From: FEN-1297 sp963834015
Lineage (GTDB): Bacteria; Bacteroidota; Ignavibacteria; Ignavibacteriales; Ignavibacteriaceae
DNA length: 64,000 bases
Direction of reading: 5' to 3'
Assembly: GCA_963834015.1 (NCBI GenBank)
Contig: CAWIAG010000004.1
Coordinates: 806,001 to 870,000 of the forward strand
Each line of letters starts with the position of its first letter. The stretch's first letter is position 1. The notes below the pieces were generated by a model, which did no database searches, was not told the origin of the DNA, and saw only the letters and a program-made list of their open reading frames with translations. Below, one piece after another: positions 17,474-27,594 of the stretch. The position numbers and the translations under genes are program-made.

Positions 17474-18501
17474 TGATTAAAAATATGTCTGCAATTAGAT
17501 TAGGAGCGTTTGTTGTCTTAGGGCTTGCATTACTTATAATTGCAATCTTTATGCTGGGACAAAAAAATTCTCTCTTTAGTTCTACGTTTAATGTTAAAGC
17601 TTATTTTAATGATGTTCAGGGAATACAAAGCGGGGCAACAGTAAGATTAAGTGGTATTAGTGTGGGTAGTGTAAAAAAAATTACTATTGTTAATGACGCC
17701 TCCGGCCGGGTTGAAGTTTCTATGAATTTGCAAACTGATATTCAAAGATTTATAAGGACTGATACAAAAGCCACTATTGAAACCGAAGGGCTTGTTGGTA
17801 ATAAGGTAATTGTACTTAAAATAGGTTCCAGCGCTGCCGAACAGGTAAGGGACGGCGGTTATATTCAATCGGAAGAACCAATTGGATTTTCGGCAATTAT
17901 TGCAGAAACCGAAGGAACTATGCAATATACTAAGGCTATGACACGAGACCTTGCCGATATAGTTGGAAGAGTAAACAAGGGGGAAGGCACAATAGGCAAG
18001 TTGTTGAAAGACGAAGGTCTTTATAATAATGCTGTAAGTCTAACCAGAAGAGCAGATCAAAGCTTAAAAAGTATTACCGATGAACTTACAGGCGTCGTCG
18101 GAGTTTTTGATACTCTCGGGCAGGGTGTTAAAAATGTTGTTAAGAATGTAAATAGTGTGGTGTCTAATGTCGATACTATAATTATCAATATTAATAAAGG
18201 AAGAGGAGTACTTGGTACCCTTCTCACAAACGGTAAATATGATAGTACAATTTCTGACATAATAACAAATGTTGAAAAAATGAGCGAAGATGCTCGCTTA
18301 AGTGCATCCCGCTTAGCCGAAAATATGGAAGCCCTGAAACACAATTGGCTCTTCAAAAGTTATTTTGAAAACCGGGGATACTGGGATGAAGCTCAATATG
18401 AAGACGATATTAATTCAAAGCTTAAGGATTTAGATCAAAAAATGAAGATTATTAATGATCAAATCGAAACATTAAGAAAATTACAGGATAACACTAAATA
18501 A
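17473..18501 (+). CDS. mlaD: MlaD-family MCE-domain protein
   Basis: 342 residues. One N-terminal membrane anchor (about 10-30) is followed by a single MCE/MlaD domain (about 38-118; FNDVQGIQSGATVRLSGISVG at its start). A long helical C-terminus, about 200 residues, has several hydrophobic heptads and a terminal coiled coil. The MCE ring binds lipid in the periplasm. It is about twice the length of E. coli MlaD (around 180 residues), closer to the long-tailed MCE proteins of Chlorobi/Bacteroidota, where the helical tail may form a channel. No mlaC or mlaB is adjacent. Confidence 0.9.
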   Translation: MIKNMSAIRLGAFVVLGLALLIIAIFMLGQKNSLFSSTFNVKAYFNDVQGIQSGATVRLSGISVGSVKKITIVNDASGRVEVSMNLQTDIQRFIRTDTKATIETEGLVGNKVIVLKIGSSAAEQVRDGGYIQSEEPIGFSAIIAETEGTMQYTKAMTRDLADIVGRVNKGEGTIGKLLKDEGLYNNAVSLTRRADQSLKSITDELTGVVGVFDTLGQGVKNVVKNVNSVVSNVDTIIININKGRGVLGTLLTNGKYDSTISDIITNVEKMSEDARLSASRLAENMEALKHNWLFKSYFENRGYWDEAQYEDDINSKLKDLDQKMKIINDQIETLRKLQDNTK

Positions 18502-18654
18502 GGTCGAAATTCTTACATTCTGGTTTTTATTTGGCTGAAATTTGATTTGCAGCCTGTTAGTTGTTTTATCACCTCTTTAATACCCGTTTTCTTTTTATAT
18601 TTAAAGACTTAATTTACTTTTTAGTATGAATTTCGATAAAAAAATTTTGCAAAT

Positions 18655-21435
18655 ATGAGCGAAATAAAGAATAATCAGAAAGATAGGAAGATTGTTATTC
18701 GGGGAGCACGGGAGCATAATTTAAAAAATCTCAGTCTTGAGCTTCCTCGTAATAAACTTGTGGTTTTTACTGGTGTAAGCGGCAGTGGTAAATCTTCCCT
18801 GGTTTTTGATACAATTTATGCTGAAGGACAGCGCAGATACGTTGAGAGCCTTTCGGCTTATGCAAGACAATTCCTTGAAAGAATGAATAAGCCGGATGTC
18901 GATCTTATTCAGGGGATTAGCCCGGCTGTTGCAATTGAACAAAAAACAGGCGCAAAAAATACACGCTCTACTGTTGGTACTACTACTGAAGTCTATGATT
19001 ATCTTCGTTTATTATTTGCCAGGATAGGAAAAACAATTTGTTTCGAATGCGGTAAAGAAGTAAAAAAAGCCACTACCGGAACCGTATCGGATTGGTTGGA
19101 AGAACAGCCGGAAGATTCCAAGTTTTACCTTGCATTTCCGCTTCATTTGCATGAAGGGCACTCCATAAAGGAGGAAATCGATTTACTTAAGAAACATGGA
19201 TTTTTTAGAATTTATTTCAAGAAAAAAATGGTAGACCTTAATGAAGAAGAAAAACTTCCGGCAAAAAAAGATAAGGTCAGCATTGTAATTGACAGGTTCA
19301 AAGTTCAGAAGGGCAAAGTAAGAGATAGGCTTTCTGACGCAATCGAAGTTACATTTAAAGAAGGTGAAAACAAACTCGTTCTTGTAAATGCAGAAACTTT
19401 TGTGGAAAAAGAGTTTAATAAGTTTTATGAGTGCTGCGGTATTAGATACGAAGAACCGGAACCAAGATTTTTCTCTTTTAACAATCCTTTTGGCGCTTGC
19501 CCCGTCTGCCAGGGGTTCAGCCGTGTTATTGGTGTGGATATGAATCTTGTAATTCCAAACCCGTCACTAAGCATAACAGATGGAGCTCTCGCTCCATTCC
19601 GGTCTGCAAAATATAGTACTCATCTAAGAGATTTAATCCGGAATGCTAAACAATTTGGGATCCCTCTTAATGTCCCTTATAATAATCTGACTGCCGATCA
19701 GGTCGCTCTCATTAAAAAAGGGTTCGGAGATTACATCGGCGTTGACCGTTTCTTTGAAAAACTTGAAAGTAAAATATATAAGATGCACATCAGAGTTATG
19801 CTGAGCAGATATAGGGGCTATACGCTTTGCTCTGCTTGCAAGGGTTCAAGGCTTAGAAGAGAATCGCTCCAGGTTAAAATCAATGGCAAATCTATTTATG
19901 ATGTTGTGAAGATTCCTATAGAACTTTCACTCCGGTATTTTAAAGAACTGCTACTTACGGAATTTGAAATGATGGTTGGGGAAAGAATTTTAAAAGAGAT
20001 AATTAAACGGCTTACTTTTTTAAATGATGTCGGTATTGGCTATCTGACTTTAGATCGCCTAAGCAGCACACTTTCTGGCGGCGAAACTCAAAGAATAAAT
20101 CTTGCTACTTCGCTGGGTTCTTCTCTTGTTGGTACACTTTATGTCCTCGATGAACCTAGTATTGGTTTGCACCCCAGGGACAACTTTAAATTAATTAATT
20201 TGTTGAAAAACTTACGGGATATTGGCAACACAGTACTTGTGGTGGAGCATGATTCCGAAATGATAAGATCAGCCGATCTAATTGTTGATATGGGACCCAA
20301 GGCCGGAGTTAACGGCGGTGAAATAACTGCTTTTGGTACAATCGAAAATATTCTGAATGATAAGAATTCATTAACGGGTAAGTATCTCTCCGGCAAACTC
20401 GAAATTCCCATACCGAAAAAGAGAAATATTAAGGATACAAGAGCAATTGTTATTACCGGTGCAAATGAAAATAATTTAAAAAATATTGATGTTGAAATTC
20501 CCTTAAATAAGTTTGTCGTAATTACAGGGGTTAGCGGTTCGGGAAAAAGTACTCTTATTCATGATATCTTATACGGTGGACTTGCAAAACAACTTGGTAA
20601 AGTTCCACCAAAAATCGGTAGATATGCAGATATTAAAGGCGCCGAATTTTTAGATGAAATTGAAATTGTTGATCAATCGCCCATCGGAAAGACTCCGCGG
20701 TCAAACCCGATTAGTTATATTAAAACCTATGAACATATCAGGGAATTATTTGCATCTACACACCAGGCAAGGGCCAGAGGTTACAAGCCCGGTTTTTTCT
20801 CTTTCAATGTGCCTGGCGGTAGATGTGAAACCTGCCAGGGTGAAGGATTTATTAAAGTTGAGATGCAGTTCCTTGCTGACATTTTTCTTGAATGCGACGA
20901 CTGCAATGGTACCCGCTTTAAAAAAGAAATTAGGGAAATTTCTTACCGCGGAAAAAATCTTATCGATGTGCTTGATATGACTGTAGATCAAGCGGTGAAT
21001 TTCTTTGCTGGTAATGATAAAATAACAAAAGGAATTGAATTGCTTTCCGAAGTCGGATTAGGGTATCTTAAACTCGGGCAGCCTTCCAACACTTTATCAG
21101 GCGGCGAAGCTCAAAGGATAAAACTTGCCGCTCACCTTTCTGCTCAAAGAGAAAGGAAGCATACGTTATTCATTTTTGATGAACCTACTACAGGACTTCA
21201 TTTCCACGATATTTCAAAATTAATCAATTGTTTTAATCTCTTGCTCGAAAGAAACAATTCTGTTGTAATTATAGAACATAATCTGGAAATAATTAAATGT
21301 GCTGATTATATAATTGATATGGGCCCCGAAGCAGGGGATAAAGGCGGGGAAATTGTTATTACGGGCACCCCTGAAATTGTTGCCCGGAATCCTAACTCTT
21401 GGACGGGCAGGTATCTTAAAGAGTACCTTGATTAA
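18655..21435 (+). CDS. uvrA: UvrABC excinuclease subunit A
   Basis: 926 residues, full length. Two ABC ATPase halves have Walker A GVSGSGKS near 40-47 and again near 629-636, and paired signature sequences (TLSGGETQRINLA and TLSGGEAQRIKLA). UvrA scans DNA for lesions and loads UvrB. The C-terminal zinc module is intact (CETCQG...CDDCNG). The first one is odd: where E. coli has C-x2-C, this protein has C260-C261 adjacent, with C282 and C285 as the second pair. It is preceded by a 153-base AT-rich gap; an ATG at 18626 runs into a stop, so 18655 is the only sensible start. Confidence 0.97.
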   Translation: MSEIKNNQKDRKIVIRGAREHNLKNLSLELPRNKLVVFTGVSGSGKSSLVFDTIYAEGQRRYVESLSAYARQFLERMNKPDVDLIQGISPAVAIEQKTGAKNTRSTVGTTTEVYDYLRLLFARIGKTICFECGKEVKKATTGTVSDWLEEQPEDSKFYLAFPLHLHEGHSIKEEIDLLKKHGFFRIYFKKKMVDLNEEEKLPAKKDKVSIVIDRFKVQKGKVRDRLSDAIEVTFKEGENKLVLVNAETFVEKEFNKFYECCGIRYEEPEPRFFSFNNPFGACPVCQGFSRVIGVDMNLVIPNPSLSITDGALAPFRSAKYSTHLRDLIRNAKQFGIPLNVPYNNLTADQVALIKKGFGDYIGVDRFFEKLESKIYKMHIRVMLSRYRGYTLCSACKGSRLRRESLQVKINGKSIYDVVKIPIELSLRYFKELLLTEFEMMVGERILKEIIKRLTFLNDVGIGYLTLDRLSSTLSGGETQRINLATSLGSSLVGTLYVLDEPSIGLHPRDNFKLINLLKNLRDIGNTVLVVEHDSEMIRSADLIVDMGPKAGVNGGEITAFGTIENILNDKNSLTGKYLSGKLEIPIPKKRNIKDTRAIVITGANENNLKNIDVEIPLNKFVVITGVSGSGKSTLIHDILYGGLAKQLGKVPPKIGRYADIKGAEFLDEIEIVDQSPIGKTPRSNPISYIKTYEHIRELFASTHQARARGYKPGFFSFNVPGGRCETCQGEGFIKVEMQFLADIFLECDDCNGTRFKKEIREISYRGKNLIDVLDMTVDQAVNFFAGNDKITKGIELLSEVGLGYLKLGQPSNTLSGGEAQRIKLAAHLSAQRERKHTLFIFDEPTTGLHFHDISKLINCFNLLLERNNSVVIIEHNLEIIKCADYIIDMGPEAGDKGGEIVITGTPEIVARNPNSWTGRYLKEYLD

Positions 21436-21527
21436 ATTTATATATTAATCATAAAACTAAACCGATTATTCTTTAATATTTCATATTTAGATCATTAATT
21501 TTATCTTAATCTATATGGAGTGGTATT

Positions 21528-24230
21528 ATGAAACTTAAACAGTATTTATCCAAATCAATATTTAATAGTACGTTATTTATCGTATTATTTATTTTAATGT
21601 CTTTACCCTGTCAATTGCTCCTTTGTCAATCAGATTCCCAAAGCGGTAATATTTTAAGAGCCACTTTGCAGAACGGGCTTCGATTAGTAGTTGTTCGCAA
21701 TCCTCTGGCTCCGGTTGTTACTACAGAAATTAATTATCTTGTAGGTTCGAATGAAGCTCCGGAGGGTTTTCCAGGCACTGCTCATGCTCTTGAGCATATG
21801 ATGTTTAGAGGTAGTGAGGATTTATCCGCTGATCAATTGGCTGATATTACAGCGGCAATGGGAGGGGATTTTAATGCCGATACACGTCAGTCAATTACAC
21901 AGTATTTTTTTACTGTTCCGTCGGAAGATATCGATGTTGCCTTGCATATTGAGGCAATTAGAATGAAAAGTTTACTTTCCACTGATTCACTCTGGGAAAA
22001 TGAACGCGGAGCAATTGAACAGGAAGTGGCTCAGGATTTATCGAACCCGCAATATATTTTTTATTCCAAACTTCTTGAGGCAATGTTCAAAGGAACTCCT
22101 TACTCACATGATGCTCTTGGAACGAGGCCTTCATTTGATAGTACCACGGGGCCAATGCTCAGAAAATTCCATGATACCTGGTATGCTCCTAATAATGCAA
22201 TATTGGTTATTGTGGGAGATGTTCAGCCGCATGCAGTCTTTGATGAGGTGAATAAATTATTTGGGGATATTCCCTCAAAAAAATTACCGAAAAGAACGGA
22301 AATAAATTTGGAATCTGTGAAGGCTGATACTTTATATTTAACTACCGATCTTCCTTATGGTCTCGCAATTATTTCATTCCGTATGCCGGGCAGCGATAAC
22401 CCTGATTTTGCCGCCGCACAGATACTATCGGATGTCTTAAGCAATCAACGTGGGAATCTTTATTCCATGCTGGTACCTGAGGGTAAAGCTCTCTATGCAG
22501 GGTTCCAATCTATAATTTTACCCAAATCGGGGATCGGTTTTGCTCTTGCAGTCTTTCCAAAAGATGCCGATTCTAAATCTTTAATAAATGAAGTTCAATC
22601 AATTCTCTCCGATGACATTAAAAATGGATTATCACAGGATCTGGTTGAAGCAGAAAAGAGGCATGAAGTATCAAGTTTTGAATTTGAAAAAAATTCTGTT
22701 TCAGGACTCGCCTCAATCTGGTCTGAAGCATTAGCAGCCGAAGGAAAGCAGTCGCCGGATGAAGATCTTAGCGAATTGCAAAAGGTAACTGTTGATGATG
22801 TAAATCGGGTAGCAAAGAAATATCTGGATCCCGGTCATGCTGTATATACTATATTAACTCCTCAGTCATCAGGTAAACCTGTATCAAAAGATTCTTTCGG
22901 AGGCAAAGAATCTTTTGCTCCTAAAAATCCTAAGGCAGTTGAACTTCCTGATTGGGCAGCAAAAGCTTTGGGAAGATTGTCTGTCCCGGCATCGGTCGTT
23001 AACCCTGAAGTAACTTTTTTTCAAAATGGATTAAAACTGATAGTGCAACCTGAAACTGTAAGTAACACAATCAGTTTATTTGGCCGCATAAAAAATAATT
23101 CCTATATTCAAACACCTAAAAGAAAAGAAGGCGTTGGCAGTGTTTTGGAGCAGTTGTTCTCTTATGGATCCAAAACACTTGATCGCGTTGCATTTCAAAA
23201 AGCACTTGATGATATTGGTGTAGAAGAATCTGCCGGAACGAGTTTTTCATTAAGTGCTCTTGCTGATAAATTTGAAGATGGGGTGAAACTTTTAGCTGAT
23301 AATGAATTAAATCCTGCATTCCCCGCACGTGCTTTTAAAATAGTTAAAATGCAGACTGCCGCAACTGTAAAAGGTGAACTCAAAAGTCCGGATTATTTAA
23401 CTTCTAAAGCGCTGCATAGCGGGCTATATCCTGTTGATGACCCTGTGCTGCGTGAAACAACTCCTGAATCTGTAGATTCACTCTCTATAAATGATGTGAA
23501 AGACTACTACTTAAGTGTTTTTAGGCCTGATCTTACTACAATAGTTGTTATAGGTAATATTTCAACTGAAAAAGCCAAAGAAATTATCGGAAAATATTTA
23601 GGTGAATGGAAAGCTTTAGGAGCACTTCCTAAAACCGAACTGCCCTCTGTTCCTCAAAATAGAGCTTCCGTTTCCGCTGTACCTGATGAAAGCCGCGTTC
23701 AGGATAAAGTTACTTTAGCAGAAACGCTTCAAATAACCCGGGAGAATTCGGATTTCTATCCGCTTCAATTAGGAAACCATATTTTGGGTGGTGCTTTTTA
23801 TGCAACTAGATATTATAAAGACCTGCGTGAAAATGCCGGGCTTGTGTATTATGTATCTTCTTCGTTCAATGTTGGGAAAACTCGTTCAACTTATGAAGTG
23901 GAATATGGCTCCGACCCCAAAAATGTTTCCAAGGCCAGGTCTATAGTTGAGCGGGATCTAAAACAATTGCAGACTACACTAGTGACTCCGCATGAACTTG
24001 AACAGGCTAAGGCAATGCTTATGCGAGAGATTCCTCTTTCAGAAGCCAGTTTAAATAGTATTGCCAATGGTTTACTATCACGTTCAATAAATGGGCTGCC
24101 TTTAGATGAACCTGTAATTGCTGCTAAAAAATATCTCCAGTTAAATGCCGAAGATATTAAAAATGCATTCAATAAATGGGTGCGTCCCATGGATTTTGTT
24201 CAGGTTACAGAAGGACCGAATCCACAGTAA
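21528..24230 (+). CDS. Exported M16-family (insulinase-like) zinc peptidase, two-domain
   Basis: 900 residues. A signal peptide (about 13-33) precedes two tandem M16 domains. The first carries the zinc motif H86-A-L-E-H90 and the downstream Glu region near 165 (NERGAIEQEVAQDL). The second domain, from about 490, keeps the fold (FQNGLKLIVQ, LGGAFYATRYYKDLRE, GLVYYVSSSF) but no HxxEH, as expected for the non-catalytic half. These clamshell peptidases degrade peptides or signal peptides in the periplasm. A Shine-Dalgarno-like GGAGTGG precedes the ATG. A 300-base AT-rich gap follows. Confidence 0.9.
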   Translation: MKLKQYLSKSIFNSTLFIVLFILMSLPCQLLLCQSDSQSGNILRATLQNGLRLVVVRNPLAPVVTTEINYLVGSNEAPEGFPGTAHALEHMMFRGSEDLSADQLADITAAMGGDFNADTRQSITQYFFTVPSEDIDVALHIEAIRMKSLLSTDSLWENERGAIEQEVAQDLSNPQYIFYSKLLEAMFKGTPYSHDALGTRPSFDSTTGPMLRKFHDTWYAPNNAILVIVGDVQPHAVFDEVNKLFGDIPSKKLPKRTEINLESVKADTLYLTTDLPYGLAIISFRMPGSDNPDFAAAQILSDVLSNQRGNLYSMLVPEGKALYAGFQSIILPKSGIGFALAVFPKDADSKSLINEVQSILSDDIKNGLSQDLVEAEKRHEVSSFEFEKNSVSGLASIWSEALAAEGKQSPDEDLSELQKVTVDDVNRVAKKYLDPGHAVYTILTPQSSGKPVSKDSFGGKESFAPKNPKAVELPDWAAKALGRLSVPASVVNPEVTFFQNGLKLIVQPETVSNTISLFGRIKNNSYIQTPKRKEGVGSVLEQLFSYGSKTLDRVAFQKALDDIGVEESAGTSFSLSALADKFEDGVKLLADNELNPAFPARAFKIVKMQTAATVKGELKSPDYLTSKALHSGLYPVDDPVLRETTPESVDSLSINDVKDYYLSVFRPDLTTIVVIGNISTEKAKEIIGKYLGEWKALGALPKTELPSVPQNRASVSAVPDESRVQDKVTLAETLQITRENSDFYPLQLGNHILGGAFYATRYYKDLRENAGLVYYVSSSFNVGKTRSTYEVEYGSDPKNVSKARSIVERDLKQLQTTLVTPHELEQAKAMLMREIPLSEASLNSIANGLLSRSINGLPLDEPVIAAKKYLQLNAEDIKNAFNKWVRPMDFVQVTEGPNPQ

Positions 24231-24447
24231 AACAAATAATGAATTTATATTTCCATGTAGCAATATTAATTCATGAAGGTTAATCATGTTTAATAATTAA
24301 ATAGCTGTGTAAAATTTTTTTTTATTATTGAAAACTTTTTTGTTAATAATGCTGTTATGTTATTATATATAAATTGTGCTAATATATTAAGTATACAATT
24401 AAATAGAATTTATATACAAATATTTAGTTAATATTTGAAAAAAAGTC

Positions 24448-24476
24448 TTGACTATAAATTTTTCCAAGAATATGTT
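24448..24476 (+). promoter_or_regulatory. Predicted sigma-70-type promoter for the aminotransferase-PEPCK operon
   Basis: TTGACT (24448-24453), a 17-base spacer and TATGTT (24471-24476) lie 55 bases before the aminotransferase ATG, in an otherwise very AT-rich 300-base spacer (24231-24530) with no gene. The 17-bp spacing and near-consensus -35 are good, but AT-rich sequence raises the chance of accidental matches. An AGAGGGAT ribosome-binding site precedes the start codon. Confidence 0.5.
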
Positions 24477-24530
24477 GCATGTGTAAATTTTTTCCATCAA
24501 CGATTAATATAAATAAATAGAGGGATTTCT

Positions 24531-25748
24531 ATGAGTTTAAGCCAAATCGCTCGATCTATAAGCGGGTCAATTACACTTAAGCTTAATGAAAAGGCCGCCA
24601 TATTGAAAGAAAAAGGCGAGCCTGTAATTCATTTAGGCGGCGGAGAACCCAAAAGTAAAATTCCTATGGATGCAATATTGGCCACTGCTGCGCATCTTAA
24701 TACCGGTGAAATTAGATATGCACCTGCCGATGGAATTCCTGCCCTAAAAAAGGCAATCATTCATTATACAGAAGAATTTTATGACAGGCATGTCGCTCCG
24801 GAAAACGTAATTGCATCTGGTGGCGCTAAACAAGCAATTATGGTCGCTTTACAAGCTATTCTAAACCCTCAGGAAGAAGCTATCTTTCCTGTCCCTTATT
24901 GGGTAAGCTACCCGGAAATGGTAAAACTCTGCGGTGCTATAGGTGTTCCGGCATTACCTGAAGATGGGAGCTTTTATCCTAAAATTCAGGATATTGAACA
25001 AAAAGTTGGTTCTTATACTAAAGCCGTTATAATAAATAGTCCGAATAATCCTTCGGGAGCAATGTATTCCGAAGAATTTATTTCCGATATTGTAAATTAT
25101 TGTGAAAAGAAAGATCTTTATCTGATTATGGATGATATCTACCATCGGTTGATTTTCGACGGAAAGAAACCTGTCAATTGTTATAAATATGCAAAAGATC
25201 TTTCTGAAAATTCCAAAATAATACTTATAAACGGAGTATCTAAACAATATGCAATGACCGGTTTCAGAATAGGTTGGGCTGTTGCCAATAAAAAATTAAT
25301 AGAAGCTATGACTAATATCCAAAGTCAGCAAACATCGGGTCCATCAATACTATTGCAAAAAGCGGCAGTCGGCGCATTAAATGGAATTCAATCAGGTGTT
25401 GAAAGTCTGCGGATCTCTCTTGAAAATAACCGTAATATTATGGTTGATTATCTTAATTCTTTTGAAGGTGTTAAAGTAACCAAACCTGACGGTACATTTT
25501 ATTGCTTTGCTGATTTTAGTGCTTATGAAAAAAATTCTAACAAACTTTCGGAGTTTTTAATTGATAAGGTAATGGTTGTAACTGTTCCCGGCTCTGAATT
25601 TGGTATGGATGGTTTTCTCAGACTAAGTTTCTGCGGAGCTATTAAAGAAATTACGGAAGGCATTGAAAGAATGAAATGGGCGCTTGATCCAAATTCTCCT
25701 AATGAATTATACATTGGCGACAGAAAGTTAGTGAGGGATTGGTCATGA
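24531..25748 (+). CDS. PLP-dependent aminotransferase, class I (aspartate aminotransferase-like)
   Basis: 405 residues of the fold-type I aminotransferase superfamily. Visible landmarks are GGGEPKSKIP near the N-terminus (substrate loop), NSPNNPSG (the PLP-ring Asn region), DDIYHRLIFDG (Asp to pyridine nitrogen), and the Schiff-base lysine K238 in GVSKQYAMTGFRIGW, followed by the R of GFRIGW. Aspartate is the likely substrate by family; other amino acids remain possible. Its TGA overlaps the ATG of pckA (ATGA), placing an oxaloacetate-producing enzyme immediately before an oxaloacetate-consuming one. Confidence 0.88.
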   Translation: MSLSQIARSISGSITLKLNEKAAILKEKGEPVIHLGGGEPKSKIPMDAILATAAHLNTGEIRYAPADGIPALKKAIIHYTEEFYDRHVAPENVIASGGAKQAIMVALQAILNPQEEAIFPVPYWVSYPEMVKLCGAIGVPALPEDGSFYPKIQDIEQKVGSYTKAVIINSPNNPSGAMYSEEFISDIVNYCEKKDLYLIMDDIYHRLIFDGKKPVNCYKYAKDLSENSKIILINGVSKQYAMTGFRIGWAVANKKLIEAMTNIQSQQTSGPSILLQKAAVGALNGIQSGVESLRISLENNRNIMVDYLNSFEGVKVTKPDGTFYCFADFSAYEKNSNKLSEFLIDKVMVVTVPGSEFGMDGFLRLSFCGAIKEITEGIERMKWALDPNSPNELYIGDRKLVRDWS

Positions 25749-27391
25749 GTAAATATTTGGAATTCAGTACACCAGCAAGTAAAGAAGCAAAACAATTAGC
25801 TTCCGATTTTGGTTTGTCTAACCAGGGTTTTAACTATCTCGATAGAGTTTATTGGAACCTTTCTGAAACTTCTCTTTATGAAGAAGCAATTTTTCGTAAT
25901 GAAGGCCACATGTCTGAAGGTGGCCCATTTGTTGCTAAAACCGGAAAACATACTGCCAGGTCTGCCGCTGATAAATTTATTGTTAAAGAAGAGTCTACGG
26001 AAAATAGTATTTGGTGGGGAGTTCATAACCGTCCTTACAGCTTGGAAAAATTTAATTCTCTCATGCTGCGCCTCGAAGCTTATGCTCAGGGTGATGAATT
26101 ATTTGTTCAGGATTGTTATGTGGGTGCAGATCCAGATTACAGAATGCCTATCAGGATTATTACCGAAAAGGCCTGGCATAGCTTGTTTGCACGTAATATG
26201 TTTATTACTACCGGTAATCCGGATGAACTAAAAAAATTCATCCCTGATTTCACAGTTATTTGTGTCCCGGGTTTTAAGGTAGATCCTAAGATTGACTCTA
26301 CTCGAACCGAAACAGGAATTATTTTAAATTTTGATTCCAGAACTGCAATTATTGCCAATTCACTTTATGCCGGTGAAATAAAAAAATCTGTTTTCACTGT
26401 GTTGAATTTCCTGCTTACCTATAAAGATGTTCTTCCTATGCATTGTTCAGCTAACGTGGGAAATAACGGAGACGTCGCCCTTTTCTTCGGCTTAAGTGGA
26501 ACCGGCAAAACTACATTATCTGCCGATCCTAAACGCAGATTAATTGGAGATGACGAACATGGCTGGAGTCCTTATGGGGTTTTTAACTTCGAAGGTGGAT
26601 GCTATGCTAAAGTTATCAGGCTCTCTGCTGAAAGCGAACCCGAAATTTACGAAACGACTAAACGATTTGGCACTATACTTGAAAATGTTACTTATGATCC
26701 TATTACCAGGAAAATAGATTTGAACGATGATTCTGTTACCGAAAATACACGTGCGTCTTATCCGCTGGAATTTATTCCTAATGTTGTCCCTGAAGGGTAC
26801 GTTAGAAATCATCCTAAAAATGTAATTTTTCTTACTTGTGATGCTTCAGGTGTTTTACCTCCTATTTCAAGGTTAAACCCGGCACAGGCACAGTATCATT
26901 TTATAAGTGGGTATACTTCAAAAATTGCAGGTACCGAAATAGGCCTTGGCATTGAGCCGCAGATTACATTCAGCGCATGCTTTGGAGGGCCCTTTATGGT
27001 AAGGCATCCTTTTGAGTATGCTGCTAAACTAAAAGAAAGAATGCTTCAGAGCAATGCACAATGCTGGCTTGTTAATACAGGATGGGTCGGCGGAAGATTT
27101 GGCGTTGGCAAAAGAATCAGTATCCGTCATACAAGAAATCTTTTAAATGCTGTGCTCGATGGTAAACTAAATGGAGTTGAATTTAGAAAAGATAAACTTT
27201 TCGGCTTCGAAATTCCTGTTAGCTGCCCGGACGTTCCCCAGGATGTTCTTGATCCTGCAAGCTCATGGGGCGATAAAAATGAATATTGGAAAAAATATGA
27301 TGCTCTTGCAGCAAGGTTTATTGAAAACTTTAAACTTTTTGCAAAAGGCTCGTCAGATGAAGTTATTAACGCAGGGCCAAAGAGACTTTAA
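25745..27391 (+). CDS. pckA: Phosphoenolpyruvate carboxykinase (ATP)
   Basis: 548 residues from the ATG at 25745 (a TTG at 25739 lies inside the previous gene and is less likely). The enzyme interconverts oxaloacetate and phosphoenolpyruvate with ATP, the first committed step of gluconeogenesis. The kinase-1a P-loop GLSGTGKTT is at 249-257. The metal-binding DDEHGWS and the FNFEGGCYAK segment follow, and HCSANVG lies just before the P-loop. The start overlaps the aminotransferase stop. A strong terminator follows the stop. Confidence 0.95.
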   Translation: MSKYLEFSTPASKEAKQLASDFGLSNQGFNYLDRVYWNLSETSLYEEAIFRNEGHMSEGGPFVAKTGKHTARSAADKFIVKEESTENSIWWGVHNRPYSLEKFNSLMLRLEAYAQGDELFVQDCYVGADPDYRMPIRIITEKAWHSLFARNMFITTGNPDELKKFIPDFTVICVPGFKVDPKIDSTRTETGIILNFDSRTAIIANSLYAGEIKKSVFTVLNFLLTYKDVLPMHCSANVGNNGDVALFFGLSGTGKTTLSADPKRRLIGDDEHGWSPYGVFNFEGGCYAKVIRLSAESEPEIYETTKRFGTILENVTYDPITRKIDLNDDSVTENTRASYPLEFIPNVVPEGYVRNHPKNVIFLTCDASGVLPPISRLNPAQAQYHFISGYTSKIAGTEIGLGIEPQITFSACFGGPFMVRHPFEYAAKLKERMLQSNAQCWLVNTGWVGGRFGVGKRISIRHTRNLLNAVLDGKLNGVEFRKDKLFGFEIPVSCPDVPQDVLDPASSWGDKNEYWKKYDALAARFIENFKLFAKGSSDEVINAGPKRL

Positions 27392-27418
27392 TTATTTTCT
27401 ATAAGTTGATTTAAAATT

Positions 27419-27448
27419 GTGCCGTCAATTATAGACGGCACTTTTTTT
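27419..27448 (+). terminator. Rho-independent terminator after pckA
   Basis: A perfect GC-rich 8-bp stem GTGCCGTC (27419-27426) and GACGGCAC (27434-27441) with an AATTATA loop, followed by seven T (27442-27448). It is 27 bases after the pckA stop. A second, AT-only hairpin (27452-27459 with 27465-27472) and a CCACTAA/TTAGTGG pair (27497-27503, 27522-27528) lie between it and the convergent kinase gene and could serve the minus strand. Confidence 0.9.
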
Positions 27449-27594
27449 GAACAATTTTTTATTGAAAAATTGAACTTCAGAAAATTTAAATATAATCCAC
27501 TAAATGCTTAAATTTATTAACTTAGTGGTTGGTTTGAGGTAAACTTATATTTAAAGAATTTCTTTCCATTTTCCCGGCATTTTGAAGAAATTAA

